From an uncultured Fibrobacter sp. (GTDB lineage: Bacteria; Fibrobacterota; Fibrobacteria; Fibrobacterales; Fibrobacteraceae): a stretch of 20,773 bases of DNA. This document shows, in pieces, positions 7,363 to 15,447 of the stretch. How positions within the stretch are numbered: the first letter of the stretch is position 1; each line of letters opens with the position of its first letter. Under the pieces are notes generated by a model, which searched no databases, was not told the origin of the DNA, and saw only the letters and a list, made by a program, of their open reading frames with translations. Location: assembly GCF_937877005.1 (NCBI RefSeq), contig NZ_CALEFV010000249.1:1-20773 (forward strand), in the 5' to 3' direction. Both the position numbers and the translations under genes were made by a program.

Positions 7363-8242
7363 ACTACCGACCAAGAAACAGATGAAGCACAAGCGCGTTG
7401 TGCTTAGTGCCATTGCAGCAGCCGCAGTCCTTTCCGTCATCGCGTTCTACCTGATCATGACACAAAGCGGTCACTGGCTCGTCAGCGATGACAACATAGA
7501 TCACGTCAACTGGGTCGTCATTCTAGACGGACAATCCGCAGATATGGAACGCAGCGACTATGCCGCGGAATGGTTCGCAAGCGGCAAGGCCGACTCCGTA
7601 CTGATTCTAGGCAGACGTAATTTTCGCAACCACAGCAATGCGGAATTCTATTTGGACGATTTCATGAAACTAGGCGACTTTGACAGCAACGCAGTCTTTG
7701 TCGCTCAACACGATGATCCGTCGACCATTGGCGAAGCCTACACCATCATTCCCTGGTTAAAAAAACACAATGCCGACACCGTCCTGCTTCTGACATCTGC
7801 AGCCGCAACGAAACGCGCCAAGCGAATTTTCAAGACTCTTTCGGGCGAAAAGCCCGTCTATGTCACCAAGGACATCCACCATTTCCGCTACAATGCGGAA
7901 TACTGGTATTCCAACCGCGAAACACGCAAGGAATGGCTACGCGGCTGGGCAGCCCTGGCCGTTTCGTACATTGATCTTTTGCCTGCAGGCAACTTGACTG
8001 CGCAAGACTCCTTCTACTACAAGCCTATCATTTCGGCACGCGAGTTCGAATCACAGAAAAATCCCGTCGTTGACTTGCAATCGCTACTACCCAAAGTGCA
8101 GGAAACCTTGGACAAGACTAACGACGATACGACAGCGAAGGACTTGACTCTCAAGGACTCCGTCGCAAGGGGATCCTCCGCCAACGACACGACAGCAACT
8201 CCCAAGGCTGAAATAAAGGACACGGTCAAGACAAAGCCCTGA
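7355..8242 (+). CDS. Membrane-anchored DUF218 (SanA/YdcF-like) protein
   Basis: This 295-residue protein has a basic N-terminus, one hydrophobic segment (about 14-36), then a DUF218-like domain (about 50-205) that would face the periplasm. Family features are the start strand WVVILDGQS (53-61), ILGRRNFRNHSN (84-95), DPSTIGEAYTIIPWL (121-135, the STxxEA-type motif) and VLLLTSAAATKRAKRIF (143-159). Relatives such as E. coli SanA are linked to envelope barrier function and vancomycin sensitivity; the biochemical role is unknown. After about residue 235 comes a Thr/Asp/Lys-rich, probably unstructured tail to the end. AAGGAG (7343-7348) precedes the ATG by 6 bases, within rimI. It is the last plus-strand gene and ends 34 bases from the convergent GH9 gene. 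The DUF218 assignment is from pattern only. Confidence 0.75.
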   Translation: MSKLPTKKQMKHKRVVLSAIAAAAVLSVIAFYLIMTQSGHWLVSDDNIDHVNWVVILDGQSADMERSDYAAEWFASGKADSVLILGRRNFRNHSNAEFYLDDFMKLGDFDSNAVFVAQHDDPSTIGEAYTIIPWLKKHNADTVLLLTSAAATKRAKRIFKTLSGEKPVYVTKDIHHFRYNAEYWYSNRETRKEWLRGWAALAVSYIDLLPAGNLTAQDSFYYKPIISAREFESQKNPVVDLQSLLPKVQETLDKTNDDTTAKDLTLKDSVARGSSANDTTATPKAEIKDTVKTKP

Positions 8243-8276
8243 CCTTACTCCACAAACTCACCACAAAGTCGCGTAA

Positions 8277-10001
8277 TCACGCACAAAGTAAAGCAAGAAC
8301 CGCCGTCAAGGGAGCATTCCAGTTTATTGCAGTCTCGTTACTCGCAAAGGAACAACGCTCGTCGGTATAGGCAAAACCGGGAAGAATTCCGGGATAATGC
8401 GGAGCACGGTGCATATCCTGACGGTCATTGTTAAGACCGCCCACCAAAAGACCCGGAATCGGATCCGGCACTCCGTCTGAATGACTCAATCGGTGATGCG
8501 GGAACCGCGGCGAACTCCATGCGGAACCCGTCACAAAACTCGTATCGACAGGATTACGGCCATAAATAAAGTTCAGCGCTTCTCTGCACCAAAAGTCGAG
8601 GGATTCTCCATTCAATTCGGGTTTCCAGAGTTTCACGATAGCAAGAGTGAGCGCATGGTTTGCAATTTCACCATTGCTTCCCCAAATAAACTTTTGCAAG
8701 GATATCCCGTAGGCATCCTTTTTCTGCAAATTGATGACCGCCTCAGCAGCACTTTCGAGCGCCTTACGGGCACGGGATTGCAAATCCATATCAACATTCT
8801 GCAACGCAAGCGCAATCCAGCCCAGGTTTTGAGTATCTCGCCAGTCAAGGCCCAACTTGGGCGAAAGCGTCATCATATCCTTGGCTAGCAGCACGCGAAG
8901 GGCATCCACAAAACGAGCCTCGTCATCATTCCCTGTCGCCAATAATTCACGATACAGCATGGCGCGAGCCCAAAAAAATTCATCTTCGGCATGCTCATCG
9001 CCGTAGCCGCCGCTGCCTTCGGTATTGTGCGGCCAATCCACGAATGGGCGTTCCGCCGCCCAACGATACGCCCTCAACGCAGACTGCAAGCACTGATTCG
9101 CAAAGTCAGGATCACTGGCACGATATACATGAGCCGCACCGGCCATAGCACCCGCAAAATTCAAAGTCGATGTGGTCGACTTGCCGAGAACCATGCGTTT
9201 CTGCAACAAGTCTGAATCACGAGGTGAGACAAATCCATCCCAATGTTCGGGAGTGACCTTAAAAAATACGCCACCGTCGTTATCCTGCATGCGCAGGAAA
9301 AATTCAAGTTCAAAGCGAACTTCATCCTCCAGACCATATGGCAAGTCAAACGTTCCACCGCCATGAACCGCTTTCCATGCAGGGGAATTCTTGGACTCTT
9401 CGGAAAGTTCGCAGGCAAGCAAAAGCGATGCGACCGAGACACCTCCGTTCACAATATACTTACCATAATCGCCTGCGTCGTACCAGCCACCGTGCGCATC
9501 CCATGTACCCTCGCGTTCCATCATCCGGTGAAAACCTATGCAATTGTCAAAATGCGCCGCTGGGCGTGCCCACTTTCCTGCAAATTCTGCTGGTAACTCA
9601 ACACCACTACGCTGATAAAAAAAAGACTTGATGTTCGCGTGCAACTGCCGCTCAAGCCAGGCGTTGGAAATTTCAAAAAGTTCCGATTCAAAAATTTTTC
9701 TTTCCGTAGAATTCGGAGCCCCTCGGAGCCACAGCTGAATACGGTATTTTCCTTCGATGTTCAATTCCGTAAAGTTTCCCGACCAAAGTTGCTCGCCCGT
9801 ATATTCACAAACGCCCTGATGTCCCATGGATCCAGTCTTGAGAGACCCCTCATAAAATATTTCTGAAGATTCTCCAACGATCCGGAAAAGACAATCCCCT
9901 GTACCGAGCCCCTGAACAGCCAATTCTGCAGGATTCACAAAAAAGATTTTAGCGGCAGCGGGAGCATACCCCACATGGTTGTAGCGGACAGGAATTTTCA
10001 T
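8277..10001 (-). CDS. Glycoside hydrolase family 9 enzyme without signal peptide (probable intracellular cellodextrinase/endoglucanase)
   Basis: The 574-residue protein has an N-terminal CelD-type Ig-like domain (about 3-112) followed by a GH9 alpha/alpha-barrel (about 115-574). GH9 enzymes invert beta-1,4-glucan bonds. The catalytic motifs are intact: GGWYDAGDYGKYIVNGG (171-187, with Asp175 and Asp178 as base and nucleophile-water residues), YGRNPVDTSFVTG (480-492), FPHHRLSHSDG (500-510), and SNETAINWNAPL (554-565, with Glu556 as the acid). The protein begins MKIPVRYNHVGYAP with no hydrophobic segment. The upstream frame holds no ATG, GTG or TTG before a TAA about 40 bases away, so no signal peptide has been missed. 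The enzyme should therefore stay in the cytosol and act on imported cellodextrins. No Shine-Dalgarno is evident. It lies 78 bases after nfo and may be last in that operon. Confidence 0.93.
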   Translation of the reverse strand: MKIPVRYNHVGYAPAAAKIFFVNPAELAVQGLGTGDCLFRIVGESSEIFYEGSLKTGSMGHQGVCEYTGEQLWSGNFTELNIEGKYRIQLWLRGAPNSTERKIFESELFEISNAWLERQLHANIKSFFYQRSGVELPAEFAGKWARPAAHFDNCIGFHRMMEREGTWDAHGGWYDAGDYGKYIVNGGVSVASLLLACELSEESKNSPAWKAVHGGGTFDLPYGLEDEVRFELEFFLRMQDNDGGVFFKVTPEHWDGFVSPRDSDLLQKRMVLGKSTTSTLNFAGAMAGAAHVYRASDPDFANQCLQSALRAYRWAAERPFVDWPHNTEGSGGYGDEHAEDEFFWARAMLYRELLATGNDDEARFVDALRVLLAKDMMTLSPKLGLDWRDTQNLGWIALALQNVDMDLQSRARKALESAAEAVINLQKKDAYGISLQKFIWGSNGEIANHALTLAIVKLWKPELNGESLDFWCREALNFIYGRNPVDTSFVTGSAWSSPRFPHHRLSHSDGVPDPIPGLLVGGLNNDRQDMHRAPHYPGILPGFAYTDERCSFASNETAINWNAPLTAVLALLCA

Positions 10002-10050
10002 GTCACAAGAATAGCTTTTCTGGGGCCATTTCGGGATAATTATTTAGGGG

Positions 10051-10078
10051 CACCTGTATACACAGGAAACCGCAGGTG
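10051..10078 (-). other. Overlapping inverted repeats between nfo and the GH9 gene
   Basis: CACCTG (10051-10056) and CAGGTG (10073-10078) are complementary. Within them CCTGT (10053-10057) and ACAGG (10062-10066) form a second, mutually exclusive stem with a 4-base loop. The element begins right after the nfo stop (10080). No uridine run follows in the minus-strand transcript, so it is not a standard terminator. It could slow or process a read-through transcript into the GH9 gene. The rest of the 78-base gap shows no convincing promoter. Confidence 0.3.
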
Positions 10079-10079
10079 G

Positions 10080-10913
10080 TTACCACGAACGAACGCTTTT
10101 CCGCACAATCGCAATTTCCGTCGCATACCCCGGTAATTCATTCGGAGTTTCCAGATAAAACGGTAAATTTCGCAAATAGGGGTGGTTCACTACGCGCAAT
10201 AGGGCTTCCAGACCGATAAATCCACCCCCCAGGACCTCATGACGGTCTTTGTGACTACCCATGGGGTTCTTGCTGTCATTCAAATGAATCGCCTTCAGGC
10301 GATTCAGGCCCACCACCTTGTCGAAATCGGCAAGGACATCGTCCAGATGATCTACAATATCATACCCACCGTCAAAGACGTGACAGGTATCCAGACAGAC
10401 TCCCAATTTGTCCGAAAGTTCGACACGGTCTATAATGGAGCGAAGTTCTTCGAAAGTCCGTCCAACTTCGGATCCCTTTCCCGCCATCGTTTCCAGCAGG
10501 ACAGTAGTCTTCAGCTGCGGGGTCAGAATGTCGTTCAGTGCCTTCGCAATCAATTCTATTCCGATTTCGACCCCTTGCTTTACATGACTGCCCGGATGAA
10601 AGTTATACATAGCCTTTGGAAAATGATCCATACGATAAAGGTCATCCTTCATCACATCAACGGCATACTGCCGCAGGCCTTCATCCTCAGAACACGCATT
10701 GAGCGTATACGGAGCATGAGCGAGTATAGGACCAAAATGGTTTGTCTCAAGCAAGTTGACAAGCTTTGCTGCATCCTCCTTATCAAAGGGCTTAGCAGCC
10801 CCTCCGCGCGGATTCCGAGTAAAAAACTGAAATGTATCGGCTTCTATCGAGAGAGCGGTCTCGCCCATCGCCAAGAAGCCATCAGAAGAAGATAAATGAC
10901 ACCCGATATACAT
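10080..10913 (-). CDS. nfo: Endonuclease IV (AP endonuclease Nfo)
   Basis: Nfo is a zinc-dependent TIM-barrel enzyme that cuts DNA at abasic sites in base excision repair. The 277 residues start with MYIGCHLSSSDGF. All nine metal ligands can be placed by comparison with E. coli Nfo: His66 (AHAPYTLN), His106 (NFHPGSH), Glu141 (LLETMAG), Asp175 and His178 (CLDTCHVFDGGYD), His210 (IHLNDSKNPMGSHKDRH), Asp223 and His225, and Glu255 (YLETP). Length is normal. AAGGA (minus strand, 10919-10923) lies 5 bases before the ATG. Only 11 bases separate the start from the stop of the large beta-helix/barrel gene, so it is probably expressed from that operon, an odd partnership for a repair gene. Confidence 0.95.
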   Translation of the reverse strand: MYIGCHLSSSDGFLAMGETALSIEADTFQFFTRNPRGGAAKPFDKEDAAKLVNLLETNHFGPILAHAPYTLNACSEDEGLRQYAVDVMKDDLYRMDHFPKAMYNFHPGSHVKQGVEIGIELIAKALNDILTPQLKTTVLLETMAGKGSEVGRTFEELRSIIDRVELSDKLGVCLDTCHVFDGGYDIVDHLDDVLADFDKVVGLNRLKAIHLNDSKNPMGSHKDRHEVLGGGFIGLEALLRVVNHPYLRNLPFYLETPNELPGYATEIAIVRKSVRSW

Positions 10914-10924
10914 CCATGTCCTTC

Positions 10925-13900
10925 TTAGAAATCATAATTCAGCGCCGCTATGAAATACAAGTCCTTGTACTGGTCGGCACGGCTATCCGGCCGGTAATAA
11001 AAGAGACTTCCCAAAGTCCAATCCGAATAGAGCGTCTTCGTATGATAAACACGCAACGACACAGATCCGTCAATATCCAGTTCACGATCCACATCCTTCT
11101 CTGAATCAATTTCATAACTCAAGACATTGTAACGCATCCCCGTTCCCAAAGTCAAGAGAAGGAAATCCTTGGACAAGTCCACTTCAAGATGATCATTCCA
11201 GTTCCATTCCAGTTCGCACATGTCGTTACGATTATAGATCTTGTAACGAGGCGTAATCGAGAACATGTTCTTTATGCCCTCAAGTGATGTCGTTAACGAT
11301 AAAGGATAGCGCATTTCGAAGTAGTCGCTTCCATGGAAGTAGTATCCCAAAATTCCATAAGTTTCATCTTCAAAATCAAAACCATCTAAAAGATCATCCT
11401 GGACAAACTCCGACAAATCAGTACGATAGATCCATATGCCCCCCACCTTCAATTCATTTTTCGGAAGCAGGAAGGTCGCTCCCAATTCAAAAGTATGCTT
11501 CAGGAACTTTTCATCAAACTGGGTCGCAAGGTAATCTGCATCGGAAAGTTCGAAATATTTAGCCCAACGAGCTGAATCAATCTGAATGGTATCGTTTCCC
11601 TCGACAACATCCATCGTCGACTTTCCGGAACGCACATCAAACCATGGATCATCATATATGCCCGAACTTATCGAATAATTCGCATACAACCGTTGAGCCG
11701 TACTGCGCGTACGGTAATTGACGGCGTACTTCGTCGAGAGCGAAATCCAGTTATTAATCTTGAAATCATTCTTCACATAGAGATCATGATTGTAGAGCGT
11801 TCGATTGGCATCCTGTTCGTGTTCCTCGAGCCAGCTATCGTCTGCACCCGAGAACATTCCCCACTGGCTTCCTTCGGCCATGCCAAAAATATTATAACCG
11901 TCGCCATCGTCAGCCGCATTTTCCACATTCATCGTATAGCCAAAGCCAAGATTCCAGAAATCAAATATCTTTTGTTTCAAGTTACCCCCGATCATACGAG
12001 TATTCTGCAGCAAATCAGGAGAACCGGCACTGTAGTATTCGCGTCCGACATATCTAAAGAAACCTTCGATGAAAGTTTTATCATTGGACCATTCATAGGA
12101 TCCAGCGAGGGACCAGTGTTCGTGTCCCCAGAAATCCGAGTGCGAAGGCCTCGTCTCGGAATTTCCGTCATCTTCCTTCGAAATCTGCGAAGCCTTCGTA
12201 ATCAAGCGGCGCAATTCGGCGCGCATTTCTTTCGGAGTCTTCAGGGAACCCTCGCCAAATATGGATTCTAGATCCTCGTGCGACAAACTAGCAACATAAC
12301 TAGGATTCTTCATCAGTTTGTTCAACAGAGAATAATTTGAAATATCAAGACCCGCTTCAGAAAAAACAGAATTTACGGCACGAATTCGAGCCGCATTGGC
12401 TGTGTCGGCAACCCCCACAGCCACTTGACCATTCAGCTTGATATCACTCGGAAAAAGCAGCCAGTTTCCATCGGCAAAGAAAGTCCTAGACGTAATAAGG
12501 GGATTGGCAGTATTCACGTCCGACGACATGCCATCGCGCAAAAAAGGATCCTCTACATAATTTTTGCTACCGATATAGCCCAATGTTCCATTAAAGCGAC
12601 GATGCATGTTCCAACGGACTTTTCCGCCAACAACCATTTCCTGCGATTCCGCTTCACCATCTTCGATATAGTCCTTATAGACATCCTTGTTTCGGTTTCC
12701 GATAATCTTGGGGGCGCGGGTTTCTCCAACAAATACGGAAGCTTCAAACAACGGATCCATGACGGCATTCTTGAATAATTTCAAATCGTATGCACCACCA
12801 AAAGCAGTAATTCCCGACAAATAAATGTCGCCAGCCTTTAGGAAAACATCACCCAATGCAATCCGCTGCATATCATCTGTATAAATCGCCTGCAAATTAT
12901 GAAGATGGAACTGTTGCCACTTATCCACCCCGATATCCGTTATGAATTCAACGGTCTGTCCAGTTGGTGATTCCATCATCAAGTTTGCATTCAGGTTCAG
13001 GAAGAACCCCGGAACCTGGAAGTAGTTGATGTAATGTTCTCCATGCTCTATCGTATCTCCATCGGAAACATAAGGCTTTCCAGTTGCATTACGTCTCATG
13101 AACACTTGGTGATACCCCACAGCGAGGCCAACATTTCCTGTCACGTTCCATATCGTATCCTTATTTTCTCGTGGAGACTTCAGAACTATATTCTTTGCAG
13201 AGCTATTATGCGGCTTATTTTCAACTAATTCGCTAAAGGCAGAAAGATTTTGAGAAACATTTTGTTTGTTTCCAGAAAGAATCTTTTTTGTAGCTTCAAA
13301 CGGAATCTCTTCCGAGACAAAGGCAATGCCATTCTTCTGCATCTTTAAATTGCTTTGTTCAAAAGAATTCGAGCCTAAATCGAGAATGGCTACATCATTG
13401 CTATCAAGAACCACATCGTTCAAGCGGATTACCGACCCCTCCGCTGCAAGCGCGACTCGGGTTTCGGCTATATTCGTTTTTCCTGTCAGCGAGATATTCG
13501 CATTTTCGGCCGCCCAGACACCGATTCCCTTTCCCTCGCCAATATAAACGGAGCGCAAGTCAATATAGGCATGCCTACCATAGACAGCCGCACGAATCGA
13601 CGTCTCGATAAAGCCATTATTAATTTCAACAATGCCATTGTCAACTGCGACTCCATATTCTGCATTAGACAGCAGCGCCCAATTCAAAGAGGCCTTTTGC
13701 GAGCCTGTCACCGAAATTCCGTTCCAGGCACCTTCTTCCTGTTCGGAAGTCAATACGACAGGTTCCATCGCATCACCTGCGACAACAAGCGTTCCACCCC
13801 GGACATCGATACCCGTTCCTTCCTTGAAACGAATTTCCACGCCCGGCTCAATCGTCAGGGAGCTATCTTCAGGCACAATTAATGTCTGAGAAACAACAAA

Positions 13901-14029
13901 CGGAGACTGGTCCTTTTTCAAAACACCTGTCACCAGCCCCCCTATCGAAGAAGGGACATCAACAGCAAAAGCACTCCCACAGAGTGCTGTTGTAAAGAGA
14001 AACCAAACAAACCAATCCCTTACAGTCAT
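10925..14029 (-). CDS. Exported beta-helix protein with C-terminal outer-membrane barrel (function unknown)
   Basis: The gene encodes 1034 residues. A signal peptide (about 1-22, cleavage after GSAFA) is followed by a right-handed parallel beta-helix (about 28-240). It starts with the cap sequence found on many secreted beta-helix proteins (SSLTIEPGVEIRFKEGTGI, 56-74) and runs in short turns with repeated G-V/I-x-V/I patterns. A polar linker (240-295) leads to a region of roughly 740 residues made of alternating aromatic/polar strands and Asp/Asn/Gly turns, ending ...YFIAALNYDF. A terminal Phe is typical of outer-membrane barrels folded by BamA. I do not recognise the family; TonB plug, FadL and autotransporter motifs are not obvious. 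The start codon overlaps the stop of the FecR gene (TGATG), with GAGG (14037-14040) 7 bases upstream, so translation is probably coupled. Localisation is inferred, not shown. Confidence 0.8.
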   Translation of the reverse strand: MTVRDWFVWFLFTTALCGSAFAVDVPSSIGGLVTGVLKKDQSPFVVSQTLIVPEDSSLTIEPGVEIRFKEGTGIDVRGGTLVVAGDAMEPVVLTSEQEEGAWNGISVTGSQKASLNWALLSNAEYGVAVDNGIVEINNGFIETSIRAAVYGRHAYIDLRSVYIGEGKGIGVWAAENANISLTGKTNIAETRVALAAEGSVIRLNDVVLDSNDVAILDLGSNSFEQSNLKMQKNGIAFVSEEIPFEATKKILSGNKQNVSQNLSAFSELVENKPHNSSAKNIVLKSPRENKDTIWNVTGNVGLAVGYHQVFMRRNATGKPYVSDGDTIEHGEHYINYFQVPGFFLNLNANLMMESPTGQTVEFITDIGVDKWQQFHLHNLQAIYTDDMQRIALGDVFLKAGDIYLSGITAFGGAYDLKLFKNAVMDPLFEASVFVGETRAPKIIGNRNKDVYKDYIEDGEAESQEMVVGGKVRWNMHRRFNGTLGYIGSKNYVEDPFLRDGMSSDVNTANPLITSRTFFADGNWLLFPSDIKLNGQVAVGVADTANAARIRAVNSVFSEAGLDISNYSLLNKLMKNPSYVASLSHEDLESIFGEGSLKTPKEMRAELRRLITKASQISKEDDGNSETRPSHSDFWGHEHWSLAGSYEWSNDKTFIEGFFRYVGREYYSAGSPDLLQNTRMIGGNLKQKIFDFWNLGFGYTMNVENAADDGDGYNIFGMAEGSQWGMFSGADDSWLEEHEQDANRTLYNHDLYVKNDFKINNWISLSTKYAVNYRTRSTAQRLYANYSISSGIYDDPWFDVRSGKSTMDVVEGNDTIQIDSARWAKYFELSDADYLATQFDEKFLKHTFELGATFLLPKNELKVGGIWIYRTDLSEFVQDDLLDGFDFEDETYGILGYYFHGSDYFEMRYPLSLTTSLEGIKNMFSITPRYKIYNRNDMCELEWNWNDHLEVDLSKDFLLLTLGTGMRYNVLSYEIDSEKDVDRELDIDGSVSLRVYHTKTLYSDWTLGSLFYYRPDSRADQYKDLYFIAALNYDF

Positions 14030-15345
14030 CAGTGGACCTCGTAGACTTTTTGAGCCCTCGCCCTAAACCCACTCTTGTGAATAGCCTCAATGTCGAACTT
14101 GTTGTTAATGGCACGAGTCAGTTCCACGGGAATCTGGTAATCCAAGTTCTGGATCTGCGAAAGCGATTCCTGTAATATAACTTTTCCATTCTGTTTAACT
14201 GTTACCTTGTACAAGCTCTCAGGATCATTATCCGGCAATTTGATCTTGAAATTCAAGGTTGCAGAAATTCGGTCCTGCATATCCTGGGGCGGAGGCGGAA
14301 CATTCAGGACTTCGCGCTTCGACCCCATAATTTCGATATTGAACCTTTTGACCGGATAGCACCCCATCGTCGAAGTCGCCTCGGCCTTATTTCCACTCTG
14401 GTCCTGCAACACGGCCACATATTCAAACTTGCCAGCCTGGAGGTCTATCTTTTTCTGTTTGTTCTTGGAAATATTTTCTTGCAACACTGGCGACCCATTA
14501 GCCAAAACGGAGAGAGAACCTTTATCGTTCTTCATACCACCTATGGCGAGATTTGCCGAACAGCGGATCGAATCATACGCCACAAACTGTATGGTCGGAA
14601 GTTCATTATTGTCCGCACCAGCCTTTGAAGATTCGTTCTTAATCTCTTCCTGGAACAAGGAATCCGCCTGCTGTATTTCCTTGACAAGATTATCAATGGA
14701 AGCATCCTTCTTTGTCAGAATCTTGCGAAGCTTTTTTGCAAAGCGAGCATCACCCGAAGAAGCAAGCTTCATAGATACCAAGGAATCGTTTCCGAAAACG
14801 GTCTCGCCCATTCCAATGGATACGGTCTGCTTAACCCCCTCAACATCTAGTTTACCGGTCTTCAATCCCGCAAAAAACATCCCACCATCGTCACCAGATC
14901 CAATATATCCTTCGGTGCCGCGAATCGAGGCTGTCGATGTTCCCGTTCTAAAACGGAACTTCGAATTCGGTTTCTGTTTCTGTACAGCAAAGTTGACATT
15001 ACCCTTCTTGATATCAATCTGGGTTTCAAAGCCCCCCTCATTATTGGGAACGAGCAACTGGGCCAGCTTAATTTCTGTATTTTCGGCAATGGAAATGGAA
15101 CTACCATCGTTCATTCTGAATATGGCAGTCGATTCTTCACCTGTACGCACACTATCAGACTGGTAGACAGGCTTACCCGTCGCAAGGGGTTTCCACATTT
15201 CCTGGCTTACTTTTTTACGGTCAACCGCACCAAGTGCGTAATGGACCTTCCCTGCCGGAGCGGACATCGTCAATGCCGGCAAGAACAGAAGCACAGCAGC
15301 AAGGCGTGCCGCAACTGAAGATAAATCCATAAACTCGCCTTTCAT
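14029..15345 (-). CDS. Exported FecR-domain protein with two C-terminal Ig-like segments
   Basis: From the ATG at 15345 this is 438 residues. A signal peptide (about 1-29, ending ALTMSA) leads to a FecR domain (about 58-188) with the usual SVRTGEESTAIFRMNDGSSI, EIKLAQL and SIRGTEGY segments. A charged helical linker follows (about 200-245), then two Ig-like segments (about 251-329 with Cys262 and Cys329, and 333-438) separated by a PPPP stretch. Classical FecR is an inner-membrane anti-sigma regulator. Here the secretory signal, the missing cytoplasmic part and the absence of a sigma factor gene argue for a structural or ligand-binding periplasmic role. The alternative ATG at 15330 has better Shine-Dalgarno spacing (AAAGG at 7 bases) and is equally possible. 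A longer reading from 15426 would pass through the palindrome and lose the signal peptide. It overlaps the next gene by one base. Confidence 0.85.
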   Translation of the reverse strand: MKGEFMDLSSVAARLAAVLLFLPALTMSAPAGKVHYALGAVDRKKVSQEMWKPLATGKPVYQSDSVRTGEESTAIFRMNDGSSISIAENTEIKLAQLLVPNNEGGFETQIDIKKGNVNFAVQKQKPNSKFRFRTGTSTASIRGTEGYIGSGDDGGMFFAGLKTGKLDVEGVKQTVSIGMGETVFGNDSLVSMKLASSGDARFAKKLRKILTKKDASIDNLVKEIQQADSLFQEEIKNESSKAGADNNELPTIQFVAYDSIRCSANLAIGGMKNDKGSLSVLANGSPVLQENISKNKQKKIDLQAGKFEYVAVLQDQSGNKAEATSTMGCYPVKRFNIEIMGSKREVLNVPPPPQDMQDRISATLNFKIKLPDNDPESLYKVTVKQNGKVILQESLSQIQNLDYQIPVELTRAINNKFDIEAIHKSGFRARAQKVYEVH

Positions 15346-15368
15346 ACGCCCTCTTTGTTTATAGAACC

Positions 15369-15402
15369 AAAATATCCTTTTTTTTAAAAAAAAGGATATT
15401 TT
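15369..15402. repeat. Perfect 34-bp AT-rich palindrome between yciH and the FecR gene
   Basis: The centre is T8A8 (15378-15393), flanked by AATATCC and GGATATT and extended by AA/TT, with no mismatch over 34 bases. On the minus strand it lies 45 bases after the yciH stop and 24 bases before the FecR start at 15345. It may act as a weak terminator or processing hairpin for yciH, as a bidirectional terminator-like element, or as an operator for the FecR operon. The T8A8 centre is also expected to give a rigid, non-curved A-tract junction. The rest of this 102-base gap shows no convincing promoter, though TATAAA is present just before the FecR ribosome binding site. Confidence 0.75.
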
Positions 15403-15447
15403 TTTTTCGCATATGACCGAAATCAAGTCCTAAAATAGGCGAAAAAG

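Noticed and set aside
8271..8282. GCGT-AATC-ACGC hairpin between the convergent DUF218 and GH9 genes, as a bidirectional terminator
   Set aside because: Only a 4-bp stem, no T-run on either side, and it overlaps the GH9 stop codon.
10239..10895. 218-codon open frame on the plus strand
   Set aside because: Antisense to nfo, whose metal ligands are all conserved; the opposite frame shows no domain.
14429..15166. 245-codon open frame on the plus strand
   Set aside because: Antisense to the FecR-domain gene, Ser/Pro-rich composition typical of a shadow frame, no ribosome binding site or recognisable domain.
14029..15345. FecR protein as a classical anti-sigma regulator
   Set aside because: No sigma-factor gene nearby, a cleavable secretory signal instead of a cytoplasmic N-terminal domain, and extra Ig-like segments.
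15346..15426. FecR protein starting at 15426
   Set aside because: It would translate through the palindrome into a Lys/Phe-rich stretch and bury the signal peptide inside; the starts at 15345 or 15330 fit an exported protein.
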